From assembly GCA_900112785.1 (NCBI GenBank), contig FONB01000012.1, positions 1 to 64,000 on the forward strand: a stretch of DNA of 64,000 nt. The letters are read 5' to 3'. The position numbers and the translations under genes were made by a program. The notes beneath the pieces are model-generated. The model was not told the DNA's origin. It made no database searches and saw only the letters and a program-made list of their open reading frames with translations. This DNA comes from Phytobacter palmae. GTDB taxonomy: Bacteria > Pseudomonadota > Gammaproteobacteria > Enterobacterales > Enterobacteriaceae. Positions 58,025 to 64,000 of this stretch are shown one piece after another (positions within the stretch are counted from its first letter, which is position 1; every line of letters begins with the position of its first letter).

Positions 58025-58936
58025 TCAGGCATGCGTTCCACGCAAGCGTGCAATAAGTTTCACCGCCGATAACACTATCGCGCCGATGATAAAACCTAAA
58101 ACCAGATTAGCCAGCACAGGAAGCAATGCCGCAACCAGGGTATTACTGCCTTGCGCCATGTGTTCAATGGCGTGGTGTAACGGCGCGACACCATGTACCA
58201 CAATGCCACCGCCAACAAGGAACATTGCCAGCGTCCCGACGACAGACAATATTTTCATTAGCCAGGGCGCAATAAATAACAAGCTTTTACCCAGCGCCTG
58301 GGCCAGCGCGGCGCGTTTTTCTGCCAGCCAGTAGCCCATATCGTCCAGCTTGACGATAATGCCCACCAGACCATATACCCCAATCGTGACCAGTACCGCA
58401 ATTCCGGAAAGAATCAGTACCTGATTTAACAGCGGTGCTTCGGCCACAATCCCCAGGGTGATGGCGACAATTTCTGCCGACAGAATAAAATCGGTGCGAA
58501 TTGCGCCTTTAACCTTATCGCGTTCGAATTCGCGCGGATCTTGTGAAGCCATCGCGTTCAGCCGCTGCTCGCGCGCTTCCTGCGTTTCTTTATGTTTACG
58601 GGCCTCAAAGCTGTGCAGTACCTTCTCGACACCCTCAAAACATAAAAAAGCCCCGCCAATCATTAATAGCGGCGTAACGGCCCAGGGGATAAAAGCACTG
58701 ATCAACAGTGCCAGCGGCACCAGAATCACTTTATTGAGCAGTGACCCTTTTGCGACGCTCCAGACGACGGGTAATTCACGGTTTGCGCGTACGCCGGTGA
58801 CCTGCTGGGCATTAAGGGAAAGATCGTCACCCAGTACGCCAGCGGTCTTTTTTGCCGCCAGTTTACCCATCACAGAGATGTCATCCAGCAACGTGGCTAT
58901 GTCATCAAGTAAAGTTAATAAGCTACTACCTGCCAA
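58025..58936 (-). CDS. yedI: YedI, DUF808 inner-membrane protein
   Basis: 303 aa. Conserved N-terminus ([40 protein letters not shown]) followed by about six spans and a basic tail (ARLRGTHA). Function unknown. Transcribed divergently from yedA. Confidence 0.94.
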   Translation of the reverse strand: MAGSSLLTLLDDIATLLDDISVMGKLAAKKTAGVLGDDLSLNAQQVTGVRANRELPVVWSVAKGSLLNKVILVPLALLISAFIPWAVTPLLMIGGAFLCFEGVEKVLHSFEARKHKETQEAREQRLNAMASQDPREFERDKVKGAIRTDFILSAEIVAITLGIVAEAPLLNQVLILSGIAVLVTIGVYGLVGIIVKLDDMGYWLAEKRAALAQALGKSLLFIAPWLMKILSVVGTLAMFLVGGGIVVHGVAPLHHAIEHMAQGSNTLVAALLPVLANLVLGFIIGAIVLSAVKLIARLRGTHA

Positions 58937-59128
58937 AATGGTCTTCCTTATTGATTGTCTGCATTTTTTTGCCTGTTGATTCTCTTAGTATGATGTAAAA
59001 AAGCAACAGCGAAAATCCTCAAGCGCAAGACAACAAAAATTTAACAGATAAAATACAATTAACCGCTCGCCAGGGCGATAGTTTTGACGTTTACTATATG
59101 CCTCCTTTTTATTTTGCTGTGAGTGAGT

Positions 59129-60040
59129 ATGCGTTTCAGGCAAGTTTTACCGCTTATTGGTGCACTTTTCGCGCTGTATATTATTTGGGGTTCCACGTAC
59201 TTTGTTATTCGCATCGGGGTTGAAAGCTGGCCACCGTTTATGATGGCTGGCGTGCGTTTTCTGTCTGCCGGCATTTTACTCATGGCATTCTTGCTCATTA
59301 CTGGCCATAAACTTCCCTCGCTGCGTCCCCTGCTTAACGCGGCACTGATTGGCGTGTTATTACTGGCCGTAGGCAACGGTTTTGTGACCGTAGCGGAACA
59401 TCAGAATGTCCCTTCCGGCATCGCTGCCGTCGTCGTAGCGACCGTTCCGCTCTTTACGCTCTGCTTTAGCCACTTCTTTGGTATCCAGACCCGTAAATTA
59501 GAGTGGATGGGCATTGCTATTGGCCTTGCGGGTATCATCCTGCTTAATAGCGGCGGCAACCTGAGCGGTAACCCGTGGGGGGCGCTGATGATCCTTGTCG
59601 GCTCGCTGAGTTGGGCATTCGGTTCCGTCTACGGTTCACGTATTGAATTACCCACCGGCATGATGGCTGGCGCAATCGAAATGCTGGCAGCAGGTATCGT
59701 GTTGCTGGCCACTTCCGTGCTCAGCGGCGAGAGGATGACCACATTACCGACGATGCAGGGCTTTATGGCAGTCGGCTATCTGGCCATATTCGGTTCCGTG
59801 ATTGCCATCAATGCCTATATGTACCTGATACGCAATGTCAGTCCGGCTATTGCCACCAGCTATGCCTACGTTAACCCGGTTGTGGCCGTTTTGCTTGGTA
59901 CTGGTTTTGGCGGCGAACATCTTTCCAGCATCGAGTGGCTTGCGCTCGGGATTATCATTATGGCTGTCGTACTGGTTACGCTCGGGAAATACCTCCTCCC
60001 TGCCCGACCCGTGGTTAGCCCTTGTGAAGCGGAAAAGTAG
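59129..60040 (+). CDS. yedA: YedA, EamA-family transporter
   Basis: 303 aa from the ATG at 59129. Ten spans arranged as two EamA repeats (ALYIIWGSTYFVIRIGVESW; GSLSWAFGSVYGSRIELPTG). Drug/metabolite transporter superfamily; substrate unknown. The stop lies 3 bp from the stop of the convergent vsr. Confidence 0.94.
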   Translation: MRFRQVLPLIGALFALYIIWGSTYFVIRIGVESWPPFMMAGVRFLSAGILLMAFLLITGHKLPSLRPLLNAALIGVLLLAVGNGFVTVAEHQNVPSGIAAVVVATVPLFTLCFSHFFGIQTRKLEWMGIAIGLAGIILLNSGGNLSGNPWGALMILVGSLSWAFGSVYGSRIELPTGMMAGAIEMLAAGIVLLATSVLSGERMTTLPTMQGFMAVGYLAIFGSVIAINAYMYLIRNVSPAIATSYAYVNPVVAVLLGTGFGGEHLSSIEWLALGIIIMAVVLVTLGKYLLPARPVVSPCEAEK

Positions 60041-60043
60041 CGT

Positions 60044-60508
60044 TCATTGATGAATGCCTAGTGTGTCGATCTGCGCGGTGTCGCCTCCCCCGCAGATCCA
60101 CTCCTCAAGCCGCTCGGCCAGGGCATCGTCCGTTAATTTAAGCCGCCCGCGTAGCGCACATTCCCAGACAATCAGTACCCGCCACCCCTGTTCGCGCAGC
60201 AATGCACTATCGCGGCTATCACGCAGGACGTTTTTACCGATTTTTTCCAGCCAGAATTCAGTACGTGTCGCAGGGACTTTAAATAAATAGCAATCGTGGT
60301 GGTGCCAGAAACAACCGTGGGTAAAAATTACGGCGCGGTACTCGTCCAGCACAAAATCAGGGCGTCCGGGTAACGCGGCATCCTGGACACGAAATGTCAG
60401 GCCAAGCGCGTCCAGTAGCGAAGCAAGCCGTTTTTCGATTGCCGTGTCACGGGTAGCAATGGCACGCATGTTTTTGCTGCGCGTCGCTTTATCGTGAACA
60501 TCTGCCAT
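60044..60508 (-). CDS. vsr: Vsr, very-short-patch repair endonuclease
   Basis: 154 aa. Conserved TRSKNMRAIATRDTAIEKRL, the catalytic RPDFVLDEYRAVIFTHGCFW core with Asp and His, and a zinc-binding HHHDC cluster. Vsr nicks next to T:G mismatches created by deamination of 5-methylcytosine in CCWGG sites. In E. coli its start overlaps the end of dcm; here yedJ ends 18 bp upstream and dcm is absent. Frame intact, GGGGGAG upstream of the ATG. Confidence 0.95.
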   Translation of the reverse strand: MADVHDKATRSKNMRAIATRDTAIEKRLASLLDALGLTFRVQDAALPGRPDFVLDEYRAVIFTHGCFWHHHDCYLFKVPATRTEFWLEKIGKNVLRDSRDSALLREQGWRVLIVWECALRGRLKLTDDALAERLEEWICGGGDTAQIDTLGIHQ

Positions 60509-60526
60509 TCGCTCCCCCTTGCGCCA

Positions 60527-61228
60527 TTAGCCTGGTTTATGATGACAAAAACGATGCAATATATCGTTATCCAGCCCGTGGTAATCACCCTGTAATTCCG
60601 CGCTGATTTTTGCCATAAACTGCACCAGATAATCGGCATTATGTTGCGCCAGCGCTCTCCCCTTTTCCGTCTGCATAGTGGCGGGCAAGGTCAGCAACTT
60701 GGTTCGAAAATGGTCCAGTGCATAGCGTTTATCATTGAGTTCACGCCCGTCGGCAAATGGATCGCGACTATCAAATAAGGCCACACCCAGCGAACCGGCA
60801 ACGGCAAAAACGCGCGCCAGACCGATGGCGCCTAACGCTTCAAGCCTGTCGGCATCCTGAACAATTTTCGCTTCCAGCGTTTGTGGCGCGATCCCGGCAC
60901 TGTAGCTGTGCGCCTCAATAGCGTGACGTACCGCGGGATGGCGTTCTTCCGGGAAAGATGGAAAATCCGAGCGCAGAATAGCTGTCGTTTTTTCCGCCGC
61001 CATACGTGAAGCTAACGAACGCTGCGGATCATTTTTTGCGAGGCTGACGATATCGTGAAAATAGCAGGCGGTCAGAATCACCAGCGCATCAACTTCCTGC
61101 CCCTCCATAAGATGCCGGGCGGTACGCCAGACCCGGCGAAAATGGGCGACATCGTGGGCTGCATCAGCCTGCGTATAATGTCGTTCAACCCATGCGTCGA
61201 AGCGATGCTGCCATTCAGTTAATGTCAT
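60527..61228 (-). CDS. yedJ: YedJ, HD-domain phosphohydrolase
   Basis: 233 aa from the ATG at 61228. HD motif residues [23 protein letters not shown] and [16 protein letters not shown] are intact, binding metal. Substrate unknown. It directly precedes vsr, taking the place where dcm is found in E. coli. Confidence 0.92.
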   Translation of the reverse strand: MTLTEWQHRFDAWVERHYTQADAAHDVAHFRRVWRTARHLMEGQEVDALVILTACYFHDIVSLAKNDPQRSLASRMAAEKTTAILRSDFPSFPEERHPAVRHAIEAHSYSAGIAPQTLEAKIVQDADRLEALGAIGLARVFAVAGSLGVALFDSRDPFADGRELNDKRYALDHFRTKLLTLPATMQTEKGRALAQHNADYLVQFMAKISAELQGDYHGLDNDILHRFCHHKPG

Positions 61229-61263
61229 GCTTACTCCATCCCGGGAAAACCGTAACCATAGCA

Positions 61264-61470
61264 TTATTTTATTTCATTGCTTAAGCGTTCGTCCCGCAAA
61301 AGGGTATTCCATGCAATCCCACCCAATATGAGCCCTACCGTGCCGAGAGACAGGGAACTACGTAAGCCAGTGTCATTGCCCCGATACAACAGGCTCTCTA
61401 TCGGACAACTCACCCACCGGTATTGCAGTGGTATGATTGACAGTCCAGTCATCCGAAACAAACCAGGCAT
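61264..61470 (-). CDS. Small hypothetical membrane protein
   Basis: 68 aa with one hydrophobic stretch ([17 protein letters not shown], about residues 42-58) and a charged C-terminus. No clear ribosome site. It sits where E. coli has yedR, but I cannot confirm that relation from sequence. It may be a remnant. Confidence 0.35.
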   Translation of the reverse strand: MPGLFRMTGLSIIPLQYRWVSCPIESLLYRGNDTGLRSSLSLGTVGLILGGIAWNTLLRDERLSNEIK

Positions 61471-61561
61471 AGTGAGGTCTTGCGGAGCTTATCTTCTTGT
61501 GTTTTTCCTCTGTAATCATTCAGCCTAAAAATTATTAAAAACATTTAGTGTGTCTCATGTA

Positions 61562-61603
61562 TTGAAAGAGCCGCATAAAATGGCTGTATATTTATCTTAT
61601 ATT
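61562..61603 (+). promoter_or_regulatory. Candidate promoter of rseX
   Basis: TTGAAA at 61562-61567 and a TATATT at 61587-61592 or 61598-61603. The second box would start transcription near 61610, which fits the expected sRNA length, but its spacing from TTGAAA is long. The -35 box is therefore uncertain. Confidence 0.4.
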
Positions 61604-61609
61604 CTGTGG

Positions 61610-61701
61610 CACTATTCCGGGACTATCAGCATTGAGATGCTTCTGGTTTATTCATCATTCTTTTCTTCGATATTTCGCCTGGGATCACCCAGGCTTTTTT
61701 T
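61610..61701 (+). ncRNA. rseX: RseX-like small RNA
   Basis: About 91 nt ending in a strong terminator (GCCTGGG-ATCA-CCCAGGC, 61677-61694, then seven T). The 3' half TTTTCTTCGATATTTCGCCT and the position before an OmpS1/YedS-type porin match RseX of E. coli. RseX acts with Hfq to block translation of ompA and ompC. The 5' boundary is estimated. The rest of 61471-62008 is AT-rich and non-coding as far as I can see. Confidence 0.75.
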
Positions 61702-62008
61702 ATTTTTTATTCATTGTAAAAATACAAACCATACAAAGATTCACCAATCGAATAAAATGCATTAAGACTATAATCCAACACCAACCATGCACAATAAAAA
61801 TACCATAAAATCAATCGAATAAATACATAAACACTTTCAGATTCATAATCTAAATATCACCCCAAAAAGAAATATTTTGCAATATTTTAAATAATTTGCT
61901 TACATATTTGACGTAAAAATTAATGAACTTCATAGAATAGTATTCAGTTTGTAATTTCGGATGAAATTGCAAATATTCATATAAATTATGATCTCAAGGG
62001 AATAGATT

Positions 62009-63085
62009 ATGAAAAGAAAAGTACTGGCGATTGTAGTGCCTGCGCTATTATTTGCAGGCGCAGCAAATGCGGCGGAAATTTATAATAAGAATAGTAATAA
62101 AGTCGATTTATACGGAAAAATGGTCGGCGAACGCGTCTGGTCTGACACCGATAAACACAACAGCGAAAACGAAGATACCTCTTACGCCCGTATCGGCATC
62201 AAGGGCGAAACGCAGATCAATAGCGAACTGACCGGGTTTGGGCAGTGGGAATACAATATGGATGCCAGCCATCCAGAAGGCGCTCAAAGTGAAAGTACAC
62301 GTCTCGCCTTTGCCGGTCTGAAATTTGGCAACTTTGGCTCTTTTGACTATGGTCGCAATTACGGCGTCGCTTACGATGTCGCGGCGTACACCGATATGTT
62401 GGTTGAATGGGGCGGCGATTCCTGGGCTTCTGCTGACAACTTTATGAACGGCCGTACCAATGGCGTTGCAACCTACCGCGTCACCGATTTCTTCGGTGAA
62501 GTCGACGGACTTAATCTGGCGCTGCAATATCAAGGCAAAAACGACAACCGGAGCGTAAAAAAACAGAACGGCGACGGATACAGCATGTCAGCCTCTTATG
62601 AGTTCGACGGTTTTGGTTTTGCCGCCACCTACGGTAAAGCAGACCGTACTGACGAGCAGGCTGCTGACCGTAAAGGTGATAATGCTGAGGTCTGGTCTGT
62701 CGCGGCAAAATACGATGCCAACAATGTTTATGCTGCATTAATGTACGGCGAAACACGTAACATGACCGTCGAGAAAGACGACCAGTTTGCCAATAAAACG
62801 CAGAACTTCGAAGCAGTTATTCAATACCAGTTTGATTTCGGCCTGCGTCCGTCTCTGGGTTATGTCTACTCTAAAGGCGATGATCTGAGCCGTCGTGGTA
62901 GCTTTAAAGGCGGTGACGCCACCCGTGTAAACTACATCGAACTCGGTACCTGGTACTACTTCAACAAAAACATGAACGTCTACGCGGCATACCAGTTCAA
63001 CCTGCTGGATAACACGCAATATGTTCGTGAGACTGGTATCAATAAAAACGACCAGTTCGCAATGGGTATTGTTTACCAGTTCTAA
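62009..63085 (+). CDS. ompS1: OmpC/OmpF-family porin, OmpS1-like
   Basis: 358 aa. Signal peptide of 21 residues (MKRKVLAIVVPALLFAGAANA). Mature N-terminus AEIYNKNSNKVDLYGKM, the loop 3 constriction region (DMLVEWGGDSWASADNFM) and the C-terminal Phe needed for outer-membrane assembly are present. A trimeric general porin. E. coli K-12 carries only a broken copy (yedS) here, Salmonella an intact ompS1; this one is intact. Upstream DNA is AT-rich and probably silenced by H-NS. Confidence 0.92.
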   Translation: MKRKVLAIVVPALLFAGAANAAEIYNKNSNKVDLYGKMVGERVWSDTDKHNSENEDTSYARIGIKGETQINSELTGFGQWEYNMDASHPEGAQSESTRLAFAGLKFGNFGSFDYGRNYGVAYDVAAYTDMLVEWGGDSWASADNFMNGRTNGVATYRVTDFFGEVDGLNLALQYQGKNDNRSVKKQNGDGYSMSASYEFDGFGFAATYGKADRTDEQAADRKGDNAEVWSVAAKYDANNVYAALMYGETRNMTVEKDDQFANKTQNFEAVIQYQFDFGLRPSLGYVYSKGDDLSRRGSFKGGDATRVNYIELGTWYYFNKNMNVYAAYQFNLLDNTQYVRETGINKNDQFAMGIVYQF

Positions 63086-63103
63086 TCTCACTTTTCTTTC
63101 AAA

Positions 63104-63126
63104 GCCCGCCGCGAGCGGGCTTTTTT
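63104..63126 (+). terminator. Porin transcription terminator
   Basis: GCCCGC and GCGGGC pair around CGCGA (63104-63120), followed by six T. Confidence 0.88.
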
Positions 63127-63245
63127 GTGGCAAAAGCACAGTCCTGCCGCAGAATAAAGCATGTAATGATAAAATTTACTGGAGTAATGAGAAAAACATC
63201 TGTGACGAGAGTCGTTGAAAGCGAGGCGCGTAACTGATTGAATAA

Positions 63246-63335
63246 TGGCGGAGAGAGGGGGATTTGAACCCCCGGTAGAGTTGCCCCTACTACGGTTTTC
63301 GAGACCGTCCCGTTCAGCCGCTCCGGCATCTCTCC
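63246..63335 (-). tRNA. serU: tRNA-Ser (anticodon CGA)
   Basis: 90-nt class II tRNA read on the minus strand. It begins GGAGAGATGCCGGAGCGG, has anticodon loop TCTCGAA (CGA), a long variable arm and an encoded CCA. serU next to mtfA is the conserved enteric order. Confidence 0.97.
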
Positions 63336-63428
63336 GTTTCAATGGTTGCCATGATGCCAGGTAATTTGGCATTTTAACAGACCCTGTCCCGTTAATTTGG
63401 TTCAAGTGGCGAGTTTGCGAGCAAAGCG

Positions 63429-64000
63429 ATGATTAAGTGGCCCTGGAAAACAAAGGAAGCCTCTCACGGTGCGGAATTCCCATGGGAAGATGCGTTAAAT
63501 ATCCCCGTGTTAGCGAGCCTTTCTTTAGATGAACAAGAGAAACTGGTTCAACTTGCAGACCGTTTTTTGCAACAAAAGCGGTTAGTTGCCTTGCAAGGTT
63601 TCGAACTGGATGCGCTAAAGAGCGCGCGTATCAGCATGCTCTTTTGCCTGCCGGTACTTGAACTCGGCCTTGAATGGCTGGATGGTTTCCATGAGGTGCT
63701 CATCTACCCTGCTCCATTTGTCGTTGACGACGAATGGGAAGATGGCATTGGTCTGGTGCATAGCCAGCGCGTCGTTCAGTCGGGGCAAAGCTGGCAACAA
63801 GGCCCCATTGTTCTGAACTGGCTGGATATTCAGGATTCGTTCGATGCATCGGGTTTTAACCTGATCATTCACGAAGTCGCCCACAAACTGGACACCCGTA
63901 ATGGCGACCGGGCAAACGGTATCCCGTTCATTCCCTTGCGTGAAGTCGCGGCCTGGGAGCATGACCTGCATGCGGCAATGGAAAACATCCAGGATGAAAT
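63429..64000 (+). CDS. mtfA: MtfA, Mlc-regulating zinc peptidase, cut by window edge
   Basis: 190 residues visible. Starts [14 protein letters not shown] and holds the zinc motif H148-E-V-A-H152 in an [15 protein letters not shown] context, as in the anthrax-lethal-factor-like peptidases. MtfA binds the glucose repressor Mlc and so raises ptsG expression. The C-terminal part lies outside the window. Confidence 0.95.
   Translation, partial: MIKWPWKTKEASHGAEFPWEDALNIPVLASLSLDEQEKLVQLADRFLQQKRLVALQGFELDALKSARISMLFCLPVLELGLEWLDGFHEVLIYPAPFVVDDEWEDGIGLVHSQRVVQSGQSWQQGPIVLNWLDIQDSFDASGFNLIIHEVAHKLDTRNGDRANGIPFIPLREVAAWEHDLHAAMENIQDE

Noticed and set aside
61550..61765. 71-aa open frame in the rseX region
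   Set aside because: It overlaps the sRNA and its terminator, is low in complexity and has no homologue I recognise.

Overview
The window is a chromosomal segment of an enteric bacterium close to Citrobacter, Salmonella and Escherichia. From about 17.1 kb rightwards the gene order is the classic enteric flagellar region III: glyW-cysT-leuZ tRNAs, pgsA, uvrC, uvrY, yecF, sdiA, the cystine transport genes tcyN-tcyL-dcyD-tcyJ, fliZ, fliA, fliC, fliD-fliS-fliT, amyA, yedD, yedE-yedF, fliE, fliF to fliR, rcsA, dsrB, yodD, dsrA, yedP, dgcQ, yodC, yedI, yedA, vsr, yedJ, rseX, an OmpS1-type porin, serU and mtfA. Protein identities and the placement of the accessory DNA fit Citrobacter best, but the species is an inference.

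Bases 1-17,090 are accessory DNA. The left edge is the end of an IS3-family element. It abuts a two-gene cassette (coiled-coil membrane protein plus a protein with a PD-(D/E)XK-like motif), insertion-sequence debris and hypothetical genes. Next comes a type VI secretion cluster on the minus strand (tssB-tssC-tssK-tssL-OmpA-like-hcp-clpV-vgrG fragment-VasL-like). It is visibly decayed. The OmpA-like gene is split by an internal inversion of about 670 bp, clpV is frameshifted and loses its C-terminus, and clpV is fused by deletion to a piece of vgrG. No tssE, F, G, J or M gene is seen. A stringent-type tRNA-Ser(GGA) gene follows. It is trailed by a 182-bp tandem repeat that re-copies the tRNA 3' end, then by an orphan gene resembling the uracil-DNA-glycosylase superfamily.

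Bases 17,095-27,160 are conserved core: tRNAs, phosphatidylglycerophosphate synthase, excision repair (uvrC) with its response regulator (uvrY), the SdiA quorum sensor, cystine import and use, and flagellar regulators.

Bases 27,321-34,873, between fliA and fliC, hold a five-gene island where Salmonella carries fliB. An ATP-grasp/HAD fusion and a sulfatase-fold enzyme are on the plus strand. On the minus strand are a methyltransferase-TPR-GT41 (OGT-like) glycosyltransferase fusion, a DegT-type aminotransferase and a CTP-type nucleotidyltransferase. The two sets converge on one perfect 25-bp inverted repeat that encodes both C-termini. The neighbouring flagellin is very short (290 aa). I read this as a flagellin-modification locus, the most interesting system in the window.

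Bases 35,935-53,369 carry flagellin, cap, chaperones, cytoplasmic amylase, the yedD/E/F genes and a complete basal body/export block (fliE-fliR). The right end has RcsA with a visible RcsAB box, the sRNAs DsrA and RseX, a diguanylate cyclase, and vsr without its usual partner dcm.
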